Shown piece by piece: positions 38,725 to 49,363 of a DNA stretch of 64,000 bases. The translations under genes and the position numbers were made by a program. Origin of the DNA: Chamaecrista fasciculata. Its lineage: Eukaryota > Streptophyta > Magnoliopsida > Fabales > Fabaceae. The stretch's first letter is position 1. The number at the start of each line of letters is the position of its first letter. The notes under the pieces are model-generated. The model was given only the letters and a program-made list of their open reading frames with translations. It searched no databases and was not told the origin of the DNA. The stretch lies in the NCBI GenBank assembly GCA_003254925.1, contig QANZ01020598.1:25582-89581 (forward strand), read 5' to 3'.

Positions 38725-38738
38725 GTGGCGAGCTCGTG
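38725..38738 (-). promoter_or_regulatory. Iron-dependent regulatory sequence (IDRS), ferritin A
   Basis: On the coding strand it reads CACGAGCTCGCCAC. The IDRS described for maize and Arabidopsis ferritin genes is CACGAGGCCGCCAC, so 12 of 14 bases match. It mediates repression under low iron in those plants. It is 234 bp before the ATG and conserved base for base in copy B. Confidence 0.75.
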
Positions 38739-38759
38739 GCCTAATCCAGTGTGAAAGGA

Positions 38760-38767
38760 GAATATGC
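38760..38767 (-). promoter_or_regulatory. P1BS-like PHR1 site, ferritin A
   Basis: GAATATGC fits the P1BS consensus GNATATNC and lies 21 bp upstream of the IDRS. In Arabidopsis FER1 a PHR1-bound P1BS near the IDRS links ferritin to phosphate status. Copy B has GAATATTC at the same place. Confidence 0.6.
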
Positions 38768-38891
38768 GGTCCACATAGCAAATGGAAAGATATATTTCAA
38801 GAAAGTTCATTTCACTATCTTCACTCGCGCGAGTATGTAATTGCAAAGGTACGCGCTCTCTTATTGACTGAAAGAAATAATACTACATTTA

Positions 38892-39917
38892 GAGGAAACC
38901 TACTATTTAATTCCTGTATTTTTGAAATAGACTATTTGGTCCCTCAAAAAATAATAAATGTCAACTAGTTACTCTCTGCAGCATATCTTTGTTATTGGCA
39001 CTGATGACCTGCCCGTTTAGTGCATATATGATACGTTAAATGTCACATATTTAACTATTTGGGATCATTGAAGGTTTGACATTTGAGAATGTTTCTGATA
39101 AATTAAATGATGAACAAGCTTACCTAGTTCAATCGGGGTGCTGCTGGAGCAACAAGTGAGATGAACTGACCTGCAAAAGACTTCACGGAAGGGCCATGCG
39201 AAGAACAATCTGATGCCTAAGTTAGAACGGGAGCAGATGAAAATAAAGAAAGTTCAGAGTTGAATGAGTAGCTAACCTTAGACTGGTGATTTTTAGGGGT
39301 ATATATAGAGCAGTGAGAGAGTGTGGAAGATGGAAGCGGCCCTCCACGTTTAGTCCCACAATTTCCAGAGATGGTGGGAGTGGGAGTCCGAGAAATACGG
39401 GATGTGGCCGTTGTGGGCATACTGGGGTTGGTAAGTAAGCCGACCGCCATTCATGAGCGCGTCGTGGGTTTGATCAAGTCGAGGGACGCCCCAAGGAAAG
39501 CGGAAAGGCCCTTGACCGAGTTAGAGGTTGCCCCAATACACGCAGGGGCTGAACTGGCCTGGCTTTGGGTCGAAGAAAGCGAACGCCCAAAACGTGATGT
39601 ATCAATTTCAATAGTTTATGCCTTATAGAAGCTTTATGTGTAATACAAATATTTGAGTCTAATTCAATTTTAGGCCAATTTAATTGTGTTTGTTGGTCCA
39701 GTTCGGTTAATTTAGGTGACTAGGATGCCAAAGTGACATTAAATGGTGTCATGTAAGTATTTAACGTCCACGTCATCAAGTAATTTGACGGATTTTAATT
39801 GAGGCACTAAATAGTTCACGATTATGATAAATGAGGGACTGAGTAGTCTATTTCAATTAATGAGAAACCAAATCATTGATTCAGTAAAAAATGAGGGACC
39901 AAATAATAAATTTCCTC
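38892..39917. mobile_element. Mutator-type non-autonomous element with nested solo LTR
   Basis: The ends are inverted (GAGGAAACCTACTATTT and GAGGAAATTTATTATTT) and the flanks are a perfect 9-bp repeat CTACATTTA (38883-38891, 39918-39926). About half of the 1026 bp is a later solo LTR insertion (39096-39604). The rest is AT-rich with GGTCCCTC motifs and has no coding capacity. It lies about 400 bp upstream of the ferritin A ATG. Confidence 0.8.
39096..39604 (-). mobile_element. Solo LTR, gypsy-like (copy 1)
   Basis: This is related to the LTRs at 48199, 48844 and 61674. It starts TGATACATCA on the minus strand, contains a TATATATA-type promoter box (about 39300) and the ...CTAGGTAAGC 3' part, and ends in TTTATCA. 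The flanks GTTTC and ATTTC match at 4 of 5 bases, a decayed 5-bp target duplication. At 509 bp it is shorter and more divergent than the other copies, so older. The GCGTCGGAGT-type leader of its relatives suggests a Ty3/gypsy (Tat-like) origin; this is inference. Confidence 0.75.
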
Positions 39918-39958
39918 CTACATTTACTATATTTTCAAGGGTGAGTATAAAAAAAACA

Positions 39959-40105
39959 CCATAGCTTTAGCTATCTATTTTTTAGCCGTCGGATTGGATA
40001 TTGTGACCTCGGGTTTGTGTAAAATAATGTTATATATTATTTTACACAAATCTCGAAGTCAAAATATCAATCCGACAGTTAAAAAATAGATAGCTAAAAC
40101 TATGG
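39959..40105. mobile_element. Foldback MITE / near-perfect hairpin
   Basis: Arms of about 67-69 bp (39959-40027 and 40039-40105), nearly complementary throughout, contain CCATAGCTTTAGCTATC, GCCGTCGGATTG and GTTTGTGTAAAATAA with their complements. They are separated by an 11-base AT loop. It is absent from the duplicated copy B, so it inserted after the duplication. Confidence 0.85.
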
Positions 40106-40284
40106 AACTTTCTATATCATTATCCTATTTTCAAATGCTTGCCAACCATAAAAATTATGATGTGTATTGTCAGAAAAAACGGACTTTCGTAATTGTGAAA
40201 ATCTATTTATGTGAGAGCACGAGTCCCACACACCATTTTTCTTTTCCACAAATGAGGGTTCTAAAATTTGATTATTATATTTTG

Positions 40285-41794
40285 GTTAAAAAGTCATTTT
40301 GATCCTAAATGTATGCTCTAATTTATTTTGGTTAATTATATTTTAAAATGTTTAAATTAATATTGAATATTAGTAAAATATTTCATTTTGGTTATAAATT
40401 ATTGAATATGATCCTCGTTTCAAGTTTAAAAATAACAAATTTAGAGCTTCATATTATTTTCAATTTATGTGTTAGATTTCATAACTTTTTGTTTTCATGC
40501 TGCTTTTGTTTCAATTTTTTTCAAATTACTTTTTCTGGATTGTGTTATGGCATAACGATTTCTCACATTTTTACTACAGGGTAAGTACTTTTACCCAAAA
40601 TATTTAATTTGAAGACCTAATCAAAAGATGCCATTTTGAATTTGGGCAGCACGTGCCAAGGATTTGGAGAGGAAATGAAGGACACAGAAGGTGAAGAAAA
40701 GAGAGGAGGCCACAATTACATATGCATAGCTAGTTTCATAAGGCACAAGAACAGAGGCAACTCATGAGGATTTGGAGCAAGTCACATCGGCTTTCTTCTT
40801 CTTCTCTTCATCAGATTTGCAATTTCTTCTACCTTTTGTTTCTAATGCATATATAAAGATTAGAGATTAGACCTCTAATCTGATTAGGCTGTGTAGAAGT
40901 TTGAAGTTAAACTAGTTATGAGACTGATTTGAACTTAAATGAATTTTACTTTTTTTGAGTTTTGATTTTTTCTCTGATTTTAATTTTGATTATTTTGGAT
41001 TGATTATATTAAAGGGTCTCTAATTGTGTTTCATTCTTGTTGAATCTTGTTATCTAGGTCAAAATACAGAATCTTGACGTTTAGAATAGTAATATCAGCT
41101 TTAATGGTAGAAAATGGATGGAAATCAGCTTGGGACCAACGATGAGACGTTTTCAGAAGTTATGAGACCAAAATTGCAAAAAAAAAAAGTTATGGGACCA
41201 AATTGAGACCTTTGCCAAAGTTACAAGACTAAAATTGCAACAAGAAAAGTTGTGAGACCAAATTAAGACCTTTGCTAAAGTTATGAGACTAAAAGTACAC
41301 TTTAGCCTTCATAATTTATGATTACTACTTTTGGGTGGTGAATGCAATATGTCAATATCTTTCTCAGCTCTAATCATGCATTAGCCATTCCATGAGTTTT
41401 TTTTTTTAATTTATTTAAACAATATCTAACTACCTACCTATTAAAACAAAGAAAAAACTTATAACAAAAAACGTTTACATCCTTATTATAAGTTTTTCCT
41501 AATTATAAGCTTGATTTATATTCTTCCACTTTTATAATTGATCATGTAAAAAAAGTTTGTTTAATTTTTCTATCTACCATGATTGGTTATACATACAACT
41601 TTTGTGATGTATCAAATGTTTATTGAGAACCTTATAACAAAAATATAAGAAACTTATATTTTATTTTTCTCTCAAAAAAAGAAAAAAAATATAAGAAACT
41701 TTAAATCAATTCTTTGATAACAGCTATTTATGGTGAATCAATCAAATATTGCAGTTTTTGTATCTCCAAAATAAAGAAAACAAGTAAGGAAAAT
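40285..41794. other. Remaining part of duplication copy A and intergenic DNA
   Basis: No gene is seen. From about 41115 to 41300 a unit of about 60 bp with AGTTATGAGACCAAA-like text occurs about three times. The rest is AT-rich. Confidence 0.5.
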
Positions 41795-41909
41795 GGCTAT
41801 TTAACCAGTATATATTTAAAAAAAATAAATATTTACTAAATAATAATTATTATAAAAATATTTGCCGATATATATTTTCTTTTGCGGCGCTGACAAATTT
41901 TTCTGTTTT

Positions 41910-42106
41910 GCCGCAAGTCACTACAGCTGGTGCCAACATGCGTGCAAGGCATTACATTCTCGTTGGCCTGTTATTTGCCGCAAGTCGCTGCCACCTGTAA
42001 CAAGTTGTGGCAAATTTTTTTGCACGCAAGTCGCTACAGCTAGTAGCGACTTGCGACAATTAATTCAAAATTCCGCAAGTCGCTCCGGGTGACAGCGACT
42101 TGCGGA
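41910..42106 (+). repeat. MULE2 left subterminal palindromes (4 units)
   Basis: Units of about 35 bp have arms CCGCAAGTCGCT / AGCGACTTGCGG around a variable 8-11-base centre. The last two units are almost intact, the first two degraded in the right arm. Confidence 0.9.
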
Positions 42107-42393
42107 CAGTAACTTCGAAAATCGACCGTTCAACGGCTATTTTTTTTACTGGACCTCTATTTCTTCTCATTCTCTCCTTCATTCGTTTGATTTTCACCTC
42201 CTCTCCTCANGGTTTTTTTGTTATAATTATTATTATCTTAGTATTATATAGTTGAATATAATTTTTTTTAAGTTGTATTATTATAAGTTGTTGTATTAAT
42301 TTTTTTTGTTATAATTATTACAAGTTTTATTTGTTTTAGAGATACTTCTTAGAAATGTAATTTGAATGAATATTTATATATGCAGGTAAAGAA

Positions 42394-43990
42394 ATGAGTA
42401 ACATTTTGGTATCGGTTTTTGTGAATGGAATTATAGAACATTTTCATAATGAAGGAATGATATTTCGGATGGAAGGATCCCCAACTATAGTACGGGTTAG
42501 AGACAATATTTCCTATGAGGATTTGAGAGGTTTGATTTCGAGAATTTTGAATTTGCAGAGGAACCAAGTTATATCTGATATTGTCTATAGACTACCTGTT
42601 CAAATTTTCCCTATGAAGTTTAGTACATTAGATATCACTAATGATAATGATGTAGAAGTCATGATACGATATCATTTAGGGTGTACTGAGAATCGATTGT
42701 TGAATTTAATGGAACTTTGTGTTCGAACCAGTAATGTTGATTCAAGGTTTGATTTAAATGCTGGTCCTAGCCATGAACAACCTGTTTTGGATGATTCATT
42801 TAATCTGATTATTGAGCAAGAGGCCAATCAAGACTATGCCTATGAGAGTTTTGAAGAAGAAGAAGAAGAAGAAGAAGATGATGATAATGACAATGCTGAT
42901 GAAGACACAGATGAGGATGAACAACATGTCAACAATGGTGGTGGTCCTACTCCTACTGACTCAGTGCATCCTTTTCAACATTTGTCAAATTTTTCTCCTT
43001 CGGCCTCTTTTTTGCATGAAACTTATCCAGAACAGGTAGAGGACCTTCAAATTCCAAATTCACTGAATGGGGAACTAGAAATTAAGAAGGGTACGTCGTT
43101 TGAGAGCAAAGAAAGTTTGAAGGATGCATTAAGGATGTGATCCATTAAAAGACATTACACCTTTAAACTTACAAAATCTGCATCAAAGTATTTAGAAGTT
43201 AAATGCTCAAAGAGTGATGAGTCTGATTGTCCATGGAGAGTGAGGGCATGTTATAAAGAATTATATGGTGTTTGGATGATCACCGTGTATGATGGAGACC
43301 ACACCTGCCTTAATGGACGTTTTCGTCGGAACAGTAAAATGATAAATTCAGACCTCATAGCTAATATCAACGAGGGTGCGATAACCAAAGACCCAGACTT
43401 TCCAATAAAACAGGTTTGTTTTATGTTTTGTTATTTCAGGTTAATTTTCATATTGAAATTCCTTATTTTCAAAGTGTTAATAAATTAATTTAATATTTAT
43501 TTGTCATAGATTATTGAGCAAGTGAAATCTACACTCGGTGGATTCGTAGTGTCGTATAAGAAAGCGTGGACAGGCAAGCAAAAGGCCGTGGCCAAAGCCT
43601 ACGGAGACTTTGAAACGTCATATGACATGTTGCGACGTTGGTTGACAGCGGTTGAGTTTTATATGCCAGGGTCAGTTGTTGAGTGGGATGTACGACCAAA
43701 CCCTCAAAGATGGGAGAACAGTTATATTCAATCGTGTTTTTTGAGCATTTAAGCCCTGCATTGATGCCTTTGCCCACTTGAAGCCAATGATACAAGTTGA
43801 TGGTACACACTTGTATGGAAAATATAAGGGCAAATTGTTGCTTGCTATGGCACAAGATGGCAACAGAAATATAACTCCTATCGCATGTGCAATTGTGGAA
43901 GAAGAGAATGAGGATGCATGGGGATGGTTTCTCATATTGTTACGCCTTCGTGTAGTGAAGGACAGACAAGGATTATGCTTGTTACGCCTA
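42394..43990 (+). pseudogene. MULE2 transposase remnant
   Basis: It starts MSNILVSVFVNGIIEHF (PB1-like), with a Glu/Asp-rich linker, then the MuDR DNA-binding region (KSDESDCPWRVRACYKELYG...DGDHTC), an intron (43414-43509) absent from the MULE1 gene at this point, then SYKKAWTGKQKAVAKAYGDF and the first catalytic Asp (PMIQVDGTHLYGKY). Premature stops replace Trp at two places (TGA at 43138-43140 and at about 43740), and there is a frame change near 43725. The coding sequence breaks off after VVKDRQG, before the second catalytic Asp, where a deletion joins it to the PMD gene. Confidence 0.85.
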
Positions 43991-44858
43991 CATTTTCATC
44001 AACCTGCAAGAAATTGTCTTTCAACCATTTAAGACGCAATCGTTGACCATTTATATCGGTTTCCTCGGGACGTCTGCCAAGGAGTCTTTCGCATTCTTCA
44101 TACCAATCTAAATTAGTATCCCCAACGATTGGTTTTCCCTCAGCTTTCAAACCAATCAGAGCTGTCACATCCTGCAAGGTAATTGTTGAAACGTCCCTAC
44201 ATGTAAAACATGTACAAAATGTCATTTTAACATAAGGGAGCGATTCGTTGGCCATGACTTCTAAAAATTTCTCTATCTGTTTACAAATATTCGAAGTACA
44301 AGAGGCTCAACCTCTAGAATAGGGCTCAGAATAGAAAACAATAACTAAGAAAATATACAAAGGCACTACCATACACCTATATTGAATAAGAATTCCCACG
44401 GTAGATGAGGATCCTTCAGGCAGAACCACACGAGGCACTTATCCCACTACCCTTCTTTCCTGCAACACAAAACTGAGGGGGGAGTAGGTGTGAGAATTCG
44501 AGGGAATTCTCAGTAGGATACGAGACCCCACTTAACCACAATCCATAATTCAATCTAACTATTCTAACAACCCAATCGGTTCATTGAGCATAACAAACAG
44601 AGACATACAACATATTTCTCCAATTCCCAATTTAACTTTCATAACGACAAAACGACACCGACAGAATATGGCAATGCAAGTATTGGCAAACAAATCCATA
44701 GAAATGTCACATTCGAAAGCATTATAAGTAATCAATCATCAATAGTGTTCGTAAACAAAGCACCAACCAAACAAATAAGGCAAGCAATAGAACAAGTAAC
44801 CATGTTTAAGCCCTTCACCACCCTGATTAACTCTATACCCGATAACAAGTCCGTCTGC

Positions 44859-44999
44859 CCACCACCCGGGCCCTTATATCCCCAAAATAATATTGGCCAC
44901 CTTCCGGCCCTTTATACCCCCAAAATATTGGCCACCACCCGGCCCCTTATATTCCCAAAATATTGGCCACCACCCGGCCCCTTATACCCCCATAAATTA
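44859..44999. repeat. About 35-bp tandem repeat, four units, in the solo LTR
   Basis: The repeated text is CCACCACCCGGCCCCTTAT followed by ACCCCCAAAATATTGG, with small differences among units. Confidence 0.85.
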
Positions 45000-45063
45000 T
45001 AGGTATGTACATTCAATAATCAACTCAATTTTGTTATGCCCATAGCATTTATTCTCAGTTTGA

Positions 45064-45232
45064 GATAAAAGATAACATTCCCAGATAATCACTTCATCAA
45101 TCAAGTTCCACAACAAATAGATAAAAGATGACATTCACAGAGCATCATTTCATCAATCAAGTTCCACAACAAATAGATAAAAGATGACATTCCCAGCGCA
45201 TCACTTCATCAATCAGGTTTGACAACAAATAT
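45064..45232. repeat. About 57-bp tandem repeat, three units, in the solo LTR
   Basis: Units start at about 45064, 45120 and 45177 with GATAAAAGATGACATTC and contain CACTTCATCAATCA. Confidence 0.85.
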
Positions 45233-47765
45233 CTCATTAATTATCCAACATTCTTCATCACATTCATTACATTTTGTTCACCAATAGGGAGTTTAGATTC
45301 TTAAAATTACGCTTTGCGCATATCACAAGTGAAATAAGAAAGGGATAGCAAAATCACAAGAAAAATCAAGGTTTTATATAAAACAAGGGCATAAATCAAC
45401 AACAAAACATGTAGAAATACTTAGGTCCATACACTTTGAAGACCCCAAACTTCATCATCAACTTCTCAATTCAAACCCAGCTTAAAAGTAACATGCATCA
45501 GTAAAATTCATCATCATAGAACATTTTGACAACAAAACGAACATGCACAACCCTTACAAGCCCAATAAGAAACACTTAACCCCCCATTAATTCAATTTCA
45601 GCCCTAATCGCCTAATTCCCTAAAGAATTCAGTTGAGAAGAGAGAATGGAAAGATTGACACTATGGAGGGGAAGAACAAGTGTCCTACCTAGTGAGATTT
45701 CAGGTTGATTGAAGCCCCAAGCCTTTCTTTCATTCCTCTACTTCTTTTCCCGTCTTCTCCTTCATGTTTGTCATTCCTGGAGGAGCAAGAAGAACTCCGA
45801 CCGGAGCCCGCAAGACGGCGTCGGCGGCGGCCAATCTGAACGGCGGAGGAAGGTTGTTGACGACGAGTGAAGATGGTGGTTGTTCCTTCCTCTTCTCCTT
45901 TTTACCCAATCGTCCTCCTTTCTCCCTCTTTCTCTTCTTTCTTTTTCTTTTCTCCCCTTCTTCCCGATTCCTCTCTCCCTCTCTTATTATTTTATATGTC
46001 ACTAAAAGATTTTGGGAAAACTATATTTCTTCCCCCAATCTTTCTAATCTCCTTCGTTTAAGTTCCTTCAACCCCATCTTCTATTAAAATTTACTCCCTC
46101 CACAAATTAAATCACTTCCATGTGATGTCTCTTTTTCATGCTCTCACTTACATTCACCTAAAGTTACAATAACTTTTAGGTTTTGCAGTTAAGTCCTTCC
46201 TCCTTCTCATAACTCTAAATTCTTTGTTTATTTACACACAACCCTCTTTCTTATCATAATTACCTACTCCTCCTATCCTCTATATTTAATCTCTGCCTCC
46301 AAAGGTCTCAATCTAAGGCAATTAGTTAACATCTTTATGGAAAACATAAGCATCTTACAATTTTTCCAACTTGTGTTATAGTAAAAATTTGGGGATGTTA
46401 CAATTGTAACCTCTCCTATTGGCATATGGAAGGTATGAGTTTCAGGTCTCCACCGCTCAACCAAGGCACTGATCAAATCTCTATCAACTTTAACAAATCC
46501 TAGACATGCTACACCAAAAAATCCAGCTTGTGCCAACAACTGATGCAAAACTCTCGAGGGAAAATTATGCTCAGTATCGTCACATCTCTGAGCTTTTAGA
46601 ACTCGATCACCCTACAATCATTCAAAAAATATTGATTTTTTTTAATGGTTGAAATGAACTTAAACGAATTATGTGACTTGCATATGATTAAACAAAAATT
46701 GACTTACATCTCCTTGCCAGACGGCCTGAGAAACATGTTTGCAATGTAAATATAGCAGTGATGGATCATCCGGTCCGGGGTTAATTAAAGATGCAGCACA
46801 TAATTCAGCCATAGCTAATTCTACAACAAAAAGTAAATTTAAATTTACTAAACAACAATAATTACTAATAAATTTAATTTCTTTCACTACTCTTAAATAA
46901 TACTAAAAATAATTCTCTATAATCATTAAACTTGACATTTGACATTATATATACAAAATAAAACAATAACTTATCTAAAAAATCATCTAAACAAATTATT
47001 AACAATATAATCTAAAATTGTTAAACAACTTTATTAACTAACATTTCTAATATTGTTAAACATATTAACATAATAAAAATTCTTAAAGATATCTACTAAA
47101 TCAAATAACTTAAATCTAACTAATTATACTAATACATTATCTAATAACTTATCTAAAAAAAATACAAACATTAAATAATAAAAAATCACATATTTAAAAA
47201 AAATCGTTTTGAAAAAAAAAATATTTAGATTTTCACATATTTTAAAAAAAAAGAATACCACTACCCTAAACCCTAAAAATTATCACATATTTTAAAAAAA
47301 ATCGTTTTGAAAAAAAATAGTCAGATTATCACATATTTTAAAAAAAAATTACCACTACCCTAAACCCTAAAAATGAGCACATATTTAAAAAAAATCGACA
47401 AAAAAATTAAATTTGTTGTAAACATACCTTAATATTTGTTTTTTGGTGTGTATGTGCTATGTGGGATAATGAAAGTGAAATGAGAAGAAGAAGGAGAAAG
47501 GGAAGTGGAGATGAAAGTGATTGTTTAGGGATTTGTGGGGTTGAAATGAAGGAGTTTGTGGGGTTGAAATTTTTGAGAAGGGAGAAATAGAGAAGAAGAA
47601 AGGAGGAGGCGAAATTGTGAAGATAGAAATGAGGAGAGAGATGCGAATAGGGAAGAAGAAAGAAGATACGAAGAAATTGTTGGGTGCAAATGTTATCTTC
47701 ATGCCACGTGTCGCCTTCCTATTCGCCGAAAATCTAAAAAATCTCATTTGGATGCAGAATTGATG

Positions 47766-47904
47766 TGCCGCAAGTCGCTAGGAGTGAGAGCGACTTGCGG
47801 CAATTCGAAATTTGCACCAATTACCGCAAGTCGCTACCACCAATAGGAACTTATGTGCACAAAATTAGTTGCCGCAAGTCGCTACCACCACTAGCGACTT
47901 GCGG
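47766..47904 (+). repeat. MULE2 right subterminal palindromes (3 units)
   Basis: Same family as the left cluster (CCGCAAGTCGCT / AGCGACTTGCGG). The first and third units are nearly perfect, and the middle one has a decayed right arm. Confidence 0.9.
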
Positions 47905-48124
47905 AAAAATAATAGCAAATTCGACGCGCCGCAAAACAAAATATATATTAGTAAATATTTTTAAAAAAATATAATTTAATTAATATTTATTTTTTTAAAT
48001 ATATACCTGTCAAGGAAAATATATATTTGCCAGGCCAAAAAAAAAACAAGACAAATATATATTCACTCATTTAATGTCATTTAATTGGCATATGACATTA
48101 ATATTTTGAATTTCATAGCATTTT

Positions 48125-48126
<2 letters not shown>

Positions 48127-48157
<31 letters not shown>
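48127..48157. repeat. TA microsatellite
   Basis: An uninterrupted run of about 15 TA units between MULE2 and the solo LTR at 48199. Confidence 0.9.
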
Positions 48158-48158
<1 letters not shown>

Positions 48159-48198
48159 CTAGTATGCTTTGCATGTTGGATAATTTAAATTTTATAGT

Positions 48199-48803
48199 TG
48201 ATAAACTGGAAAATGGCTAGCACTTACCTAGTTCACCGGAATGGGCTGCAAGAGCCAAGAGTTGAGCAAGAACCTGCAAGAGCTTCACAGGGGGGCCCTG
48301 CGAAGTGTACTCCGACGCTCAAGTTAGTAAGAGAGTGATAAGAGAGTAAGGGAATTTCAGAGTGTAAGAAGTAGCTAACCTTGAACTGCTGAGATGGGCT
48401 CTATTTATAGAGCAGGGAGGAGAGAGGTGGTCAGCGCGCGGGGCGGACCACGTAACCGGACACGATCTCTACCAGCGAAGATGGTGGAGACCGAGATTTG
48501 CGGAGCAAGGCAATCGTGGGTGATTGCGTGTCACGTCGCTAGGCGGGCGCCAAGAAACTGGAGATCGTGGGTGTGAACAAGCCCGTAGCCCACGATCTCC
48601 CGTAGCGTAGATTGCGGAGCAGGGTAGTTGTGGATGACCACGTGTCATTTGGGGGACGTGCGCCAAGACCCAGGATGGATCACGGCCGCCCCTAACTGTG
48701 CTTAGGGCGCCCGATTGGCTCGAGGGCGCCTTGCAAGGTGTGGAGGGGAGAAGAGGCCCGGTGCGAGGGCCGTTTAGGCGTACGCCCAAATAGTGATGTA
48801 TCA
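48199..48803 (-). mobile_element. Solo LTR, gypsy-like (copy 2)
   Basis: 605 bp, minus orientation, TGATACATCA at its start and TTTATCA at its end, with a perfect 5-bp target repeat ATAGT (48194-48198, 48804-48808). It has CTATAAATAG (about 48410), a GC-rich upstream half, and the GAGCGTCGGAGT leader with a GCAGGGCCC motif. Nearly the same length as the copy at 61674 (607 bp). It looks whole as an LTR, and the element body is gone. Confidence 0.85.
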
Positions 48804-48843
48804 ATAGTTATTATAATTTCATAATAAAAAATTATTTTACTAT

Positions 48844-49363
48844 TGATACATCATTATTTGGGCGTATACCTAATAGGCCCTCGCTCCAGGCTTCTTCTCC
48901 CCTCCAAACCCTTCAAGGCGCACTCGCACCAGTCGAATGCCCCTCCGCACATTTAGGCCAACGATAGCCTTGCTCCGCAATCCTCGCTGGTGGAGATCGT
49001 AGGCCACGGACTTGGTCATACCCACGTTCTCCAGTCTTCTGGCGTCCACCCAGTTACGCAACACGCAATCACCCACGATTGCCTTGCTCCACAAATCTCG
49101 GTCTCCACCACTCGCGCTGGTGGAGTTCGTGTCTGACTACGTGGTGCGCCCCGCGCGCTGGCCACCACTCTCACCCTGCTCTATAAATAGGGCTCAACCC
49201 CCAGACAAAGGTTAGCGACTTCTCACTTTCAGAATTCTCTTGCTCCCATATCCCTCACATTCTAACTTGAGCGTCGGAGTATTCTTCGCAGGGCCCCTGC
49301 GAAGTTCTTGTAGGTACTTGGATACTCGAACTTGCTCTTGCAACCCACACTTGTTCAACTAGG
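48844..49363 (+). mobile_element. LTR of the same family (copy 3), head-to-head with copy 2
   Basis: It starts TGATACATCATTATTTGGGC and runs through a TATA box (CTATAAATAG near 49180) and GAGCGTCGGAGTATTC to AACTAGGTAAGCC. It is more divergent than copies 2 and 4 and lacks their terminal TTTATCA block, so its right border is approximate. Only 40 bp separate it from copy 2, with the upstream ends facing each other. Confidence 0.75.

Larger units (their letters stand above)
36266..41060. repeat. Segmental duplication, copy A (with ferritin A)
   Basis: Homologous by eye to 56508-63950. Shared blocks are: 36266-38880 with 56508-59210 (gene plus proximal promoter), 40115-40285 with 59245-59405 (CAAATGCTTGCCAACCAT onward), and 40450-41050 with 63610-63940 (GTTAGATTTC, GATTATATTA blocks). 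Copy A is interrupted by a MITE (38892-39917) and a foldback hairpin (39959-40105) that copy B lacks at those points. Confidence 0.85.
44187..46402 (-). mobile_element. Solo LTR (2.2 kb) inside MULE2
   Basis: On the minus strand it starts TGTAACATCCCC and ends GGGACGTTTCA, flanked by a perfect 5-bp repeat (ATTGT on the plus strand, 44182-44186 and 46403-46407). It has no coding domains, so it is a solo LTR left by recombination. The TGTAACATCCC end is common in plant Ty3/gypsy elements; the clade is not determined. It contains two short tandem arrays. Confidence 0.85.
43990..46812 (-). pseudogene. MULE2 PMD gene remnant, split by a solo LTR
   Basis: Exon 1 46708-46812 (MAELCAASLINPGPDDPSLL) and exon 2 from 46611 (VLHQLLAQAGFFGV, SALVERWRPETHTFHMPIGE) are interrupted at 46402 by the solo LTR and resume at 44186 (TITLQDVTALIGLKAEGKPI, CERLLGRRPEETD, LRLKWLKDNFLQ) up to the deletion point near 43990. 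The rest of the PMD and all downstream exons are lost. The exon 1/intron 1 layout is the same as in MULE1. Confidence 0.85.
41795..48011 (+). mobile_element. MULE2: decayed Mutator-like transposon
   Basis: Flanked by a perfect 9-bp repeat AAGGAAAAT (41786-41794, 48012-48020). The ends form an imperfect terminal inverted repeat of about 100 bp sharing GTATATATTTAAA, AAAAATATTT, ATATATATTTT and TTTTGCGGCGC. Inside are palindrome clusters at both ends, a PB1/MURA transposase remnant (plus), and a PMD gene remnant (minus) into which a 2.2-kb solo LTR inserted. An internal deletion near 43990 fuses the cut-off transposase to the cut-off PMD gene. The layout matches MULE1, but the terminal and subterminal sequences are unrelated. 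Confidence 0.85.

Noticed and set aside
39323-39628. 101-codon plus-strand frame ending near 39628
   Set aside because: It lies antisense within a solo LTR and runs past its border; no conserved motif.
40218-40233. Distal IDRS candidate CACGAGTCCCACAC upstream of ferritin A
   Set aside because: It matches the IDRS less well than the proximal site, lies 1.7 kb from the ATG, and its counterpart in copy B has lost the CACGAG core.
45764-46087. 107-codon plus-strand frame, Phe/Ser/Leu-rich
   Set aside because: Lies inside a solo LTR in pyrimidine-rich sequence; composition explains the open frame.
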